Positions 8,956 to 16,776 of a DNA stretch of 64,000 nucleotides are shown piece after piece (the first letter of the stretch is position 1; each line of letters opens with the position of its first letter). The notes below the pieces were generated by a model. It was given only the letters and a program-made list of their open reading frames with translations. It ran no database searches and was not told where the DNA came from. The position numbers were made by a program, and so were the translations under genes. The DNA comes from Thermosphaera aggregans DSM 11486 (GTDB taxonomy: Archaea > Thermoproteota > Thermoprotei_A > Sulfolobales > Desulfurococcaceae), in the NCBI RefSeq assembly GCF_000092185.1, contig NC_014160.1, forward strand, positions 1,116,001 to 1,180,000, in the 5' to 3' direction.

Positions 8956-10656
8956 CTAGAGCAACTCCCCCTTGAAAAGCCTTCTATAAGCCTCCTCAAG
9001 CCCTAGCTCATATGTCCTTACAACTGCTCTATACACGTCGTTATAATCTAGGACATTCTTTTCCACTAAGAGCCTTAGGAACCTAGCTCTCAGCTCCAAC
9101 TCCTCGTAGACCAGTTTAATATCCCTTCTAGAAATACCTCTCATAACGGCGATCTTCTCCTCGAGCAGGTAGCTCGACCCTCTTCCTGCGAACCTGTGAA
9201 CATCGGTTGTTGGATCCCAGGTGAAGACGGGAATGGCGGCTATGGAGTCCGACCTAGGATCATACCCTATAATCTCGTTGATCGTAATCATTCTACGGAC
9301 AAGCATTCCTCGCTTATCATAAACGGAGGATTGGAACCAGGCAATGTTTAAAGTGTCGAGATTGGTTTTAGGCACGCTTATAGGGGGGTTTGTCAGCCTT
9401 TGCAAAAGTCTCTCCAGGTTTGCAGCGTGGAATGTAGAGAGCACTGGGTGGCCGGTCTGCATTGCCTGGAAGGCAATGTTGCCCTCCGCACCTCTTATCT
9501 CTCCAACGATAATGTAGTTTGGACGCTGACGGAGAGCGGCCTTGAGAAGGTCGAACATTGTGACACTGCTCTCCGGCTTCCCTGTGTCGCGGGTGAGCTC
9601 TCTAACCCAGTTTTTATGTGGGAGAACTACCTCCGCGGTATCCTCGATCGAGACGACCTTGTAGTTGGGTCTTATAAAGACTGCGAGGGCGTTCAACGCT
9701 GTTGTCTTACCGCTAGCTGTTTCTCCACATATGAAAGCGCTCATGCCTTCTGAGAGCATCATCCACATGTAGGCTGCTGCGTATTCGTTGAAGGTATTCC
9801 ACTTGATTAGCTGGGTCACGCTGATTGGGGTTTTCGCTACTTTACGAATAGTGAAATTGCTTCCGAAAAGGCTGACGTCGGTTCCGTAGACTATGTTGAT
9901 TCTACTGCCGTCCGGAAGGGTTGCGTCAACTACTGGTCGAGCCCTAGATATGGGTTTCCCTATTTTCTCCCCTAGCTTAATTATGAACTCGTCCAGCTCC
10001 TCCTCGCTTCGGAAACCTATATTTGTTTCCAGGGACCCGAAGATTTTGTGTACAACATATATGTTTCCAACCCCTTTCGCACTGATATCTTCTAGGAAGG
10101 GGTCTCTGAGAAAGGGCTCTATAACTCCCACACCTATCTTGTCTCTTATTAAATGATATTTAATGTAATCCGCGTCCTCTCTGTTAACAGGTATTCTCGG
10201 CAATCCTGGTTTCACAGAAGCATAGTCGACGGGTTTATCTTTGATATCGAGTATTTCTTCTAAGAGTTCGAGCAGGATTTTCTTCCTCTCCTCAGCCGAT
10301 TCTAAGGCGTGCTCCGGCTTGATCTTCAGCGCCAAAGCCTCTTCAATAGCTTTCAACACGTTGGAGGGAGGCCTGGGAGGCTCGATTGAGATGTACTGGT
10401 TGTAACCTGCGGCTGTTCTAACGAGATTTGTAACATGTATGAAAACACCTCCACCCACAGGGTAGACAATGTTAACTCTGGACCACATTCTCATATCTCC
10501 AGTGGGTCTATCGACAAATCTTGGCCCCTCTCCATACTGTTTTTCAAAAGACTCCATGTAGCTTAAAAGGTAGGCGGGTTTTTCACCGAATTCTGGCTCC
10601 TTGACATCCTTCCCACCCTTTCTCCTTTTTATCTTTAAGGCCGCGAATCTTGGCAA
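8956..10656 (-). CDS. arlI: Archaellum motor ATPase ArlI (FlaI)
   Basis: This hexameric ATPase drives archaellum assembly and rotation. Visible features are the N-terminal segment with ISIEPPRPP, the Walker A box GETASGKTT, the Walker B/Asp box region VGEIRGAEG, and the His box downstream (TGHPVLSTFHA). The frame extends to TTG 10680, overlapping arlH, but TTG 10656 has a GGGTGG Shine-Dalgarno at 6-nt spacing and no overlap, so that start is preferred (566 residues). Confidence 0.95.
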   Translation of the reverse strand: MPRFAALKIKRRKGGKDVKEPEFGEKPAYLLSYMESFEKQYGEGPRFVDRPTGDMRMWSRVNIVYPVGGGVFIHVTNLVRTAAGYNQYISIEPPRPPSNVLKAIEEALALKIKPEHALESAEERKKILLELLEEILDIKDKPVDYASVKPGLPRIPVNREDADYIKYHLIRDKIGVGVIEPFLRDPFLEDISAKGVGNIYVVHKIFGSLETNIGFRSEEELDEFIIKLGEKIGKPISRARPVVDATLPDGSRINIVYGTDVSLFGSNFTIRKVAKTPISVTQLIKWNTFNEYAAAYMWMMLSEGMSAFICGETASGKTTALNALAVFIRPNYKVVSIEDTAEVVLPHKNWVRELTRDTGKPESSVTMFDLLKAALRQRPNYIIVGEIRGAEGNIAFQAMQTGHPVLSTFHAANLERLLQRLTNPPISVPKTNLDTLNIAWFQSSVYDKRGMLVRRMITINEIIGYDPRSDSIAAIPVFTWDPTTDVHRFAGRGSSYLLEEKIAVMRGISRRDIKLVYEELELRARFLRLLVEKNVLDYNDVYRAVVRTYELGLEEAYRRLFKGELL

Positions 10657-10666
10657 CCCTACCACC

Positions 10667-11377
10667 CTAGACTTTTGCAAGAGCCATCGGAACCAGCTTG
10701 ATGCCGAAAGCTGGGTCTACGTCAAAGGTTATAGTGTTTTCAAAAACAGTGGGGACTCCCTTAAGTTTTATAATATTCATTACTTTAAGAGCTCTGCCTC
10801 CCATTTCAACGTTTTTCAGCTCTATGTAGCCGTCCGCTATAGCTTTCAACCCAGAATGCAGGGATTCCGAGAGCCCTTCCGGATGTGTTGTAAGGATTAT
10901 TAGTTTGCCCTTGTCAACGATCCTTTTCGCCACGGTGAGGAAGTTTGCAATATCCTCTCTCCGGGAGCCTTTAACGAGAATGCTGAAAGAATCTATTATG
11001 AACACATCGTACTTATCGAGGTTTGAAACCATGTGTTTCAGGGTTAAAAATAGTAAATCCCTACTGGTCGTGGTAACCCACTTAACCCTCGGTATCTGGG
11101 TCGAGTAAACCACTAATCGACCTCGTAAATACTCGTCTAGAACGTTGAACCCAACATTGATCATCCCTCTAACATAACCTATAGTGGTTGTCTCGGTGGT
11201 TACCACTGTCACTTTCAAATCGCTTTTCAATGCCCCGTAGGCGAATTGTTGAACGAGAACGGATTTTCCTGTACCGTGTCCTCCTTCAACAACGACTAGT
11301 GCTGGGAATGGGAGCCCTCCCGCCATCTTCACGTCTAGCTCTTCGTTTCCAGTAGTAATCATTCTAATTTTGAGCAT
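10667..11377 (-). CDS. arlH: Archaellum ATP-binding regulator ArlH (FlaH)
   Basis: A RecA/KaiC-like protein of about 236 residues, with TTGNEELDVKMAGGLPFP at the N-terminus and the Walker A EGGHGTGKS. ArlH binds ATP and forms a ring with ArlI at the base of the archaellum motor. The start is uncertain: TTG 11383, ATG 11377 or ATG 11362 are possible; the first two overlap the end of arlF. The order arlF-H-I-J is the conserved one. Confidence 0.93.
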   Translation of the reverse strand: MLKIRMITTGNEELDVKMAGGLPFPALVVVEGGHGTGKSVLVQQFAYGALKSDLKVTVVTTETTTIGYVRGMINVGFNVLDEYLRGRLVVYSTQIPRVKWVTTTSRDLLFLTLKHMVSNLDKYDVFIIDSFSILVKGSRREDIANFLTVAKRIVDKGKLIILTTHPEGLSESLHSGLKAIADGYIELKNVEMGGRALKVMNIIKLKGVPTVFENTITFDVDPAFGIKLVPMALAKV

Positions 11378-11894
11378 TCGCAAACACCCATTTGGAGTCA
11401 GAGGAGCCGTAGTGCGTTGTAAACACTATTCTCAGGGGTTTTTCAGTGCTTAAATCATTAATGAAAGCAAGACCTCTTATTCTCCCAGTCTCTCCCCGAT
11501 CGATTAGCGAGTGCTCATCAAAGCCTACGGCATAGTCTTCCACAAGGAAGACTTTTTCTACGGTCCAGTTGGAAGGATACGAAAGCCTCACCGATTTAAA
11601 CGAACCATTAAGGGAGAAATACTCTATAATCAGGTCGCAGTCCTTCATTCTATAGAGAGGATATGGTCCGCTGTTTTCAACAATAATTTCAACCTCCAAC
11701 ATCCCGTTGCTGTAGTTTACAGAGGCTTGTTTAATAGTAATCCTGGTCATCTTCCTTAAAAAATCCTCTTGGACCTGTCTCGCAGTGTTGATGATTAATG
11801 AAAGAGACATGGTTAATGCTCCGGCTGTGGAGAGTGCAATCATTAAAAGCAATATTACCGCGGTAAATCCCGGGATGACGATTTCAGAAGGCAT
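11364..11894 (-). CDS. arlF: Archaellum stator protein ArlF (FlaF)
   Basis: A 176-residue protein with one N-terminal membrane helix (residues about 8-32) and a beta-sandwich exterior domain. In crenarchaea ArlF anchors the archaellum motor to the S-layer with ArlG. Assignment to F rather than G rests on position (between arlG and arlH, as in Sulfolobus) and on the general architecture; sequence identity to known ArlF cannot be tested here. It is separated from arlG by 9 bases. Confidence 0.82.
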   Translation of the reverse strand: MPSEIVIPGFTAVILLLMIALSTAGALTMSLSLIINTARQVQEDFLRKMTRITIKQASVNYSNGMLEVEIIVENSGPYPLYRMKDCDLIIEYFSLNGSFKSVRLSYPSNWTVEKVFLVEDYAVGFDEHSLIDRGETGRIRGLAFINDLSTEKPLRIVFTTHYGSSDSKWVFANAQN

Positions 11895-11903
11895 TTGAAA
11901 CCC

Positions 11904-12371
11904 TCATCCAACAGTGTAGACTGTTGAGTAACCATTAGACAGCACCATCTTTACCTCCAGCGGCGGAGTATAAGACCCTGATAGGGTTATCTGGAACAGC
12001 ACTGTTTCACCCTTCTCGAACACTCCATTTATCGATCCATACTCCTCTACGTGCACAGCCCCCGTCCTTGTTGAGAAGAAAAAGGTTTTGCCAGCGTAAT
12101 CCGTAACTATGAAGTCGATGTTTGATAGATCGCTGTAGACCACGTCGCCCGTGTTCTTAGCGTATAAATACAGGGTGTTTGCCTGCCTATCTATTGACGC
12201 ATGAATAATGGTTATGCTCAACCTGTAAGAGTCTGACTTGCTCTTAATGCTGGTTGAAATTACGTTTAAAACCGTGTTAAGCTGACCTATAACTACTGCT
12301 GCGAACAGGGAAGCCATTAACACCGCTACTATCGTGAGTATAGCGTGCGTTATTGTTGTCGATTCTCCCAT
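11904..12371 (-). CDS. arlG: Archaellum stator protein ArlG (FlaG)
   Basis: A 155-residue protein with a class-III-signal-like hydrophobic N-terminus (residues 9-30) and a C-terminal beta-rich domain. ArlG forms a filament capped by ArlF at the S-layer. It starts with ATG 12371, overlapping the end of the upstream gene by 22 bases, which implies translational coupling. Called by position in the arl operon and by architecture; F and G could be exchanged. Confidence 0.8.
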   Translation of the reverse strand: MGESTTITHAILTIVAVLMASLFAAVVIGQLNTVLNVISTSIKSKSDSYRLSITIIHASIDRQANTLYLYAKNTGDVVYSDLSNIDFIVTDYAGKTFFFSTRTGAVHVEEYGSINGVFEKGETVLFQITLSGSYTPPLEVKMVLSNGYSTVYTVG

Positions 12372-13267
12372 TTATCGCTAACACCCTGTGCAGACTCCTC
12401 TCGCCTCCCTTTTTTAGAATGCTTCTCGCCGCCGCCTTCCTCAGCCTCTGACTTGTGCTGGGCTTTCGCCCTTAGCAGTGCAAGCGAGCTTAAAACCGTC
12501 TTCATAACCTCGTCTTCTACAGCTTCATCCCTAATCCCCAGATTCTTCAGCAACATGTACATCAGCAGTGTGTTCTCCTCCGGGGTAATGTTCTCCAATA
12601 GTGAATGCTCCACGATATTGATGGTGGTTCTCAGAATACTGGCTTCTTCCTTCGACACTATTCTCAACTGCTCCATTAACTCGAGTATTCTCTCAACGCT
12701 CGCCTTAGGATAAAACTTTCTTATCTCGTAGACCATTCTCATGAGCGATAGTGCCTGCTTCAGGCTGACCCCCCTCAGGGTCTCACGCTCCTCCCTCACA
12801 ACCCTCCCCGCCTCGCTGAGAATATCGACAAGCTCTTCAAACCCCCTTCCACTAGTCTTAGGCGGTTTTTCAACGGGCCTCTCACCCTTCCCAGCTTCCG
12901 GCGGGGTCTCCGCCACACTGCTGACTCCGGGTGGGGCCGTCGCTACCTGTTCAGGCCTCGTCTGAGCGGCCTCGGCCTCCTCTTTAGGCCTATAGTAGCT
13001 GTAGGGTCCTGTTAAATCTGCTAACACCGCTTTAATTTCAGCCACGGCATCCTTGAGCTCCGAGACAGTGTTTTTCAAGTCTTTCAGCTCCCTCCCAATA
13101 TCTAAATCCTGGGACAATCCACGCTCACCTCCCGGAACCACACGGGGTTCAATCCTGTACACGTACGCACTTTTAACGTAGTGGAGAAGAATCCTCCTCG
13201 TGAACAATCTGCAGAACCAGCAGTCACAGGGCCAGAGCTTGTCAAGGGCGCTCTGAACTTCAAGCAC
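12350..13267 (-). CDS. Archaellum cytoplasmic ring-like coiled-coil protein (ArlX soluble part?)
   Basis: A 305-residue soluble protein at the arlX position. The N-terminus has a Cys cluster (CDCWFC, residues 14-19). Residues about 58-85 (ELKDLKNTVSELKDAVAEIK) are a predicted coiled coil, followed by a Pro/Glu-rich linker, then a helical C-terminal domain (about 145-265) and a charged Lys/Glu tail. Sulfolobus ArlX has a membrane anchor plus a coiled-coil cytoplasmic domain that forms the motor ring; here no membrane helix is present, but the overlapping upstream gene encodes a small membrane protein. It starts with GTG 13267 inside that gene. Homology to ArlX is inference from synteny and coiled coil. 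Confidence 0.8.
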   Translation of the reverse strand: MLEVQSALDKLWPCDCWFCRLFTRRILLHYVKSAYVYRIEPRVVPGGERGLSQDLDIGRELKDLKNTVSELKDAVAEIKAVLADLTGPYSYYRPKEEAEAAQTRPEQVATAPPGVSSVAETPPEAGKGERPVEKPPKTSGRGFEELVDILSEAGRVVREERETLRGVSLKQALSLMRMVYEIRKFYPKASVERILELMEQLRIVSKEEASILRTTINIVEHSLLENITPEENTLLMYMLLKNLGIRDEAVEDEVMKTVLSSLALLRAKAQHKSEAEEGGGEKHSKKGRREESAQGVSDKWENRQQ

Positions 13268-13538
13268 ATACCTCCAGCCCCCTTTCCGTGAAGTATGATG
13301 GGTTTCTTAACGCTAGAGCAGAGTCCACGACAACGTGGAGAATGTATGCTGCAAGCGGAACAATAGAGAACCCCAGAGCAACCGCTAAACCAACCCCTAT
13401 TAAACCAGGCGAAACCGTTAATATCCACTGAGAGGTAGCTGTGAACCCGTAGAGCAAGCCAATTAGTGTGCAAGCCGAACCTATGAAAACCATTCTCAAA
13501 CCCCTCCTTAAAACACCTTGCTTGAAGCACGAACCCAT
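13260..13538 (-). CDS. Small membrane protein of the archaellum operon
   Basis: A 92-residue protein with two hydrophobic segments (about residues 16-40 and 44-70). It begins with ATG 13538, downstream of a TATA-like T-rich box at 13567-13578, and its last 8 bases overlap the next gene. It has no recognised domain. By position (between arlB and the coiled-coil protein) it could supply the membrane anchor that ArlX carries in one chain in Sulfolobus; this is an inference. Confidence 0.72.
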   Translation of the reverse strand: MGSCFKQGVLRRGLRMVFIGSACTLIGLLYGFTATSQWILTVSPGLIGVGLAVALGFSIVPLAAYILHVVVDSALALRNPSYFTERGLEVCA

Positions 13539-13566
13539 GGAACCACCCGGAAGAGGGTGTGGAGGT

Positions 13567-13578
13567 TTAAAAAAAGAT
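13567..13578 (-). promoter_or_regulatory. T-run terminator of arlB overlapping a TATA box for the rest of the operon
   Basis: On the minus strand a run of seven T followed by AAA lies 16-25 bases after the arlB stop. A T-run is the archaeal terminator signal; the same bases form a CTTTTTTTAAAC TATA box whose predicted transcription start (about 13546) is 8 bases before the next ATG at 13538. Confidence 0.5.
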
Positions 13579-13593
13579 TTGGGCTCAACTAGT

Positions 13594-14217
13594 TCACCCT
13601 AGGTTAACGAATCCTGAAGTCTCAGGTAGAGTTGGCGGTATCGCTCTCTCAATGATCAGCGGGGCTCCTTGTAGCGGCCTTATCTCCACCGTGAACTTCT
13701 CGTACACAGTAAGAGCCATGGTTGAGGGCAACCCTATGACCAGTAAGAATTTCTCGCCGGGCTCCAGCACGCTGTCTTCGTCTCCCTGAATAATGTATAT
13801 TCCAGCCACAGGCGTTGCGCCCGCCGCAGAAGGAGCTAGCGAGCCATAGTCTACTACACTATTTATCTTCGTGGAGTCGGGGTCGTTTTCACTGTTTATC
13901 TTGCTGTATGCTCCGCTTGGGAGGTTTATGACTATGTCTATTTTATCGTTTGAGAAGTCTACTGCTAGCTGCCCTGGCGAGACTTTCAACGGTATGTAGA
14001 TCCTGGTTATCCCATTAGTGTCGCCATATCCTAGTACTGTTCCGTCTACTTCGAGGGCTGTTGTCGCCTCGTTTAGGCCTTGCTGCATTACCTCCTTGCT
14101 CTTCTGGGTTGTGTACATTCCCATGTTTATTACTACGAAGGCTAGTGCCGCTGCCACTATCACGAAGGCTATGAGGACGATCGCGGCCTCAATCCCAACG
14201 ATACCCTTCTTAGCCAT
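13594..14217 (-). CDS. arlB: Archaellin (flagellin) ArlB
   Basis: A 207-residue archaellin. The N-terminus MAKKGIVG followed by a hydrophobic helix (IEAAIVLIAFVIVAA) is a class III signal peptide; the prepilin peptidase should cut after Gly8. The remainder is a beta-rich exterior domain ending in aliphatic residues. Only one archaellin is present, as in several crenarchaea. A GGTGGGG Shine-Dalgarno lies upstream and a TATA-like TTTTAAGT near 14250-14258. A T-run follows the gene, which would let it be expressed more strongly than the motor genes. Confidence 0.95.
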   Translation of the reverse strand: MAKKGIVGIEAAIVLIAFVIVAAALAFVVINMGMYTTQKSKEVMQQGLNEATTALEVDGTVLGYGDTNGITRIYIPLKVSPGQLAVDFSNDKIDIVINLPSGAYSKINSENDPDSTKINSVVDYGSLAPSAAGATPVAGIYIIQGDEDSVLEPGEKFLLVIGLPSTMALTVYEKFTVEIRPLQGAPLIIERAIPPTLPETSGFVNLG

Positions 14218-14305
14218 ACATGCCCCACCACTTTAAGCCTAGCACACCGTTACTTAAAACCCTCGCCGAGAATTCGCCCACCCGCCGACGCGGAAACACC
14301 CGCTG

Positions 14306-14325
14306 AAAAATCGCCGAGCCGGCGA
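14306..14325 (-). terminator. Hairpin plus T-run after the PAPS-reductase-like gene
   Basis: On the minus strand TCGCCG-GCT-CGGCGA (6-bp stem, 3-nt loop) is followed at once by five T. It lies about 100 bases after the stop at 14428 and before arlB. The GC-rich remainder of 14218-14427 shows no supported gene. Confidence 0.45.
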
Positions 14326-14427
14326 ACCAAGCATGGCTTCCAGCGGCCGGGCGAAGGCGGTTCGGGGATTCCTTGATGCCGAGTCCCCCGACCACCCTTC
14401 ACATCATTCTTCCTGGTTTAAACCCGG

Positions 14428-15702
14428 CTAACGGGTGCTCCAGCGCATTCTCAAATACTCCTCCATGCCTAGGCCGGCGGCTTTGACGAGCTCTTCGTGA
14501 ACCCCCCGGTGTTTCGAGAAGGATAGGTGGAGCTCGTAGAGGTGCATCGCGGGGCATGCTACGCACCCAATTCTCGTGAAGCCTTGATCGTAGAGAGGGT
14601 TGAGAGGGATTTTCACGGAGTAAAGATATGCTTGGACTAGGAGCCTGGGCCAGTGCTTGATCGGGAGGGCTCTTTTAACCCCTGGGATTAACGGGTTGTA
14701 GCCTAGCCTGGGGGTTCTAGCGCGGTTGAAGCTCTCGTAATCCCTGGCCCCGTCGAAGTAGAGTTTCAAGCCGCTGCTACTGTAGAATCTTCTCAAAGGC
14801 TCAAGCTTCAAAATCCTCGTACACCACCTATCCTCCACGCTCATCAATCCCTTCTCCCCCACCAGGTCGACCGCTTTAACGGTAGGCTCAAGCACGACCA
14901 ACTCAACGCCGAGCCTTGAAGCCACACGCTCAGCATAGCTGAGGCTCTCCGGGAACTCTAGACCGGTGTCACTGTAAACGGCAACCACCCTGCCCGGTCC
15001 CAGGGCCTGTGCCACGAGAGAAAGGGTCGCTGTTGAATCGGCCCCGCCGCTGAAGGAGACGGCGACCCTTCCGGAGCCTTGAATACTCCGGTAGGCCTTC
15101 TTAATGAAGCCTACTGCTTCGCGAACACTCTCGTGTAAAACCTGCTCGTTGAATTTGACAACATCCTCCGCCCCGCCGCGCGCCAGCTTCCTGAAGCCCC
15201 GGGGGGCTAGATCCTTGATTTTGAAGCGCCTCCCGCCTTCTCCAACCCTTCTTCCAACACCCACGTAATCCCCCATTCTCACTAAAACCATGCTTGATGA
15301 CCCGCCGCACTCTTCGGGGAGCTCGACCTGCTTCCCCTTCAAATGCTTCGCAAACCCTATCTCGCAGGCCTGAGCCCCTTGTGATTCGAGAAGGCTTGCC
15401 AAAGCCCCTGTGGGAGATAGAACCCAGCCCTCCCTCAGACTGTAGTAGGCAACGCCCAGTCTTAAAGCATGAGCATGGAATTCGAAAGCATAGTCAACCT
15501 CACTGCTCCAGGATGGAACCCTATGGAAAACCATGGGGTCATCCTCGAAGCCAGGGTTCACGTGGAAGTACTTCCTCACGAGCGAGCTTACAAGCCTCCT
15601 CTCCCACGCCCCCGCGAGCCAGGCATCACCCCTTATTCTCCACCCTCCCCTCCTGCTTAAAACCGGGGTAGCGGGCTCCTTAACCCATGATAGGAAATAC
15701 AT
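14428..15702 (-). CDS. PUA-PAPS reductase-like PP-loop ATP pyrophosphatase family protein
   Basis: A 424-residue protein. Residues about 140-190 (MVLVRMGDYVGVGRR onward) look like a PUA-type RNA-binding domain. The PP-loop SFSGGADST lies near residue 217, starting the adenine-nucleotide alpha-hydrolase domain of PAPS-reductase-like proteins. The C-terminus carries GCVACPA, a CxxC pair in the position where related sulfur-transfer enzymes carry Cys. The PUA fusion suggests action on RNA (for example thiolation) rather than assimilatory sulfate reduction; this is inference. It is monocistronic and divergent from the epimerase gene. Confidence 0.82.
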   Translation of the reverse strand: MYFLSWVKEPATPVLSRRGGWRIRGDAWLAGAWERRLVSSLVRKYFHVNPGFEDDPMVFHRVPSWSSEVDYAFEFHAHALRLGVAYYSLREGWVLSPTGALASLLESQGAQACEIGFAKHLKGKQVELPEECGGSSSMVLVRMGDYVGVGRRVGEGGRRFKIKDLAPRGFRKLARGGAEDVVKFNEQVLHESVREAVGFIKKAYRSIQGSGRVAVSFSGGADSTATLSLVAQALGPGRVVAVYSDTGLEFPESLSYAERVASRLGVELVVLEPTVKAVDLVGEKGLMSVEDRWCTRILKLEPLRRFYSSSGLKLYFDGARDYESFNRARTPRLGYNPLIPGVKRALPIKHWPRLLVQAYLYSVKIPLNPLYDQGFTRIGCVACPAMHLYELHLSFSKHRGVHEELVKAAGLGMEEYLRMRWSTR

Positions 15703-15806
15703 TGCCGCGCACTCTCTCCGATTAGCGAGCTGTTAACGCCCGGAGTGATTATACTGTTAAGCCTGTTTTAATTGTTAAACAACAATATTTTAGCATGGAG
15801 GTCTGT

Positions 15807-16763
15807 ATGAACAGGGTGCTAGTCACCGGCGGGGCAGGCTTCATTGGAAGCCACCTGGTAGACTACTTGCTTGGGAGAGGTTTTCAGGTCAGGGTTGTAG
15901 ACAACCTGAGCAGTGGCAGGCTTGAACACGTATCACACCACTTCGGGAGCGAGCTTTTCGAGTTCGTTAAGGGGGATTTGAAAAACCCCGAGGTAGCGTT
16001 GAAAGCCGTCGAAGACGTTGACACGGTTTTCCACCTGGCCGCAAACCCTGAGGTAAGGCTGAGCGTTACGGAGCCTGCAGTACACTTCAATGAAAACCTG
16101 CTCGCTACTTTCAACCTGCTCGAAGCCTGCAGGAGGAAGGGGGGTGTTGAACTCTTCGTTTTCGCGAGCTCGAGCACGGTTTACGGTGACGCCAGCGTGC
16201 TCCCGACCCCTGAAACCCATGAGATCAAGCCTATAAGCGTCTACGGTGCCAGCAAGGCCGGTTGCGAAGCCCTGTTATCATCATACTCACACCTCTACGG
16301 TTTCAAAGGGGTTTCACTACGCTACGCCAATATCGTGGGGCCTAGGCTGAGGCATGGCGTGATATATGATTTCATTATGAAGCTTTCCCGAAACCCTGGA
16401 GAGCTTGAAATACTCGGGGACGGCTCCCAGAGGAAGAGCTACCTGCACGTAAGCGATGCTGTTGAGGCAACGGTCACGGTTGCCGAGAAATCATCAAGCA
16501 CTTACGACTGCTTCAACGTGGGGAACGAGGACTGGGTGACGGTTGCGGAGATAGCTGATATTGTTTCGAGAGCAATGGGGGTGAAACCTCTTTACAGGTT
16601 CCTCAGCACGGTTAAAGATGGGAGGGGCTGGCCGGGAGATGTGAAGCTCATGCTCCTCAGTATTGAAAAGATTAAGAAACTGGGCTGGGCCCCGAGGCTC
16701 TCGAGTAGGGAGGCGGTTGAGGAGACGGCTAGGGCACTGGTCAGGGAACTAGGCTTGAGGTAG
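15807..16763 (+). CDS. NAD-dependent sugar epimerase (UDP-glucose 4-epimerase family)
   Basis: Extended short-chain dehydrogenase of about 318 residues with the NAD-binding motif TGGAGFIGS at the N-terminus, the catalytic Ser/Thr region SSSTVYG and the catalytic YGASK (Tyr-x-x-x-Lys). It should epimerise or otherwise modify an NDP-sugar, supplying glycosylation precursors like the nucleotidyltransferase at 4017-4757. ATG 15807 has GGAGGT four bases upstream; the ATG at 15795 would include that Shine-Dalgarno. TATA-like TTTTAATT lies about 30 bases before 15795. Substrate specificity (GalE versus RmlB-type) is not resolved. Confidence 0.88.
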   Translation: MNRVLVTGGAGFIGSHLVDYLLGRGFQVRVVDNLSSGRLEHVSHHFGSELFEFVKGDLKNPEVALKAVEDVDTVFHLAANPEVRLSVTEPAVHFNENLLATFNLLEACRRKGGVELFVFASSSTVYGDASVLPTPETHEIKPISVYGASKAGCEALLSSYSHLYGFKGVSLRYANIVGPRLRHGVIYDFIMKLSRNPGELEILGDGSQRKSYLHVSDAVEATVTVAEKSSSTYDCFNVGNEDWVTVAEIADIVSRAMGVKPLYRFLSTVKDGRGWPGDVKLMLLSIEKIKKLGWAPRLSSREAVEETARALVRELGLR

Positions 16764-16776
16764 CGTTGAAAAACGA

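Noticed and set aside
9400-9753. 117-codon plus-strand frame
   Set aside because: Antisense to arlI, which has all motor ATPase motifs; no SD or independent promoter.
14210-14395. 61-codon minus-strand frame upstream of arlB
   Set aside because: Overlaps the arlB start and promoter, has no SD, and its composition reflects high GC; the segment contains a terminator hairpin instead.
15294-15736. Overlapping plus-strand frames of 63-125 codons
   Set aside because: Antisense shadows of the PAPS-reductase-like gene; Pro/Ser-rich composition.
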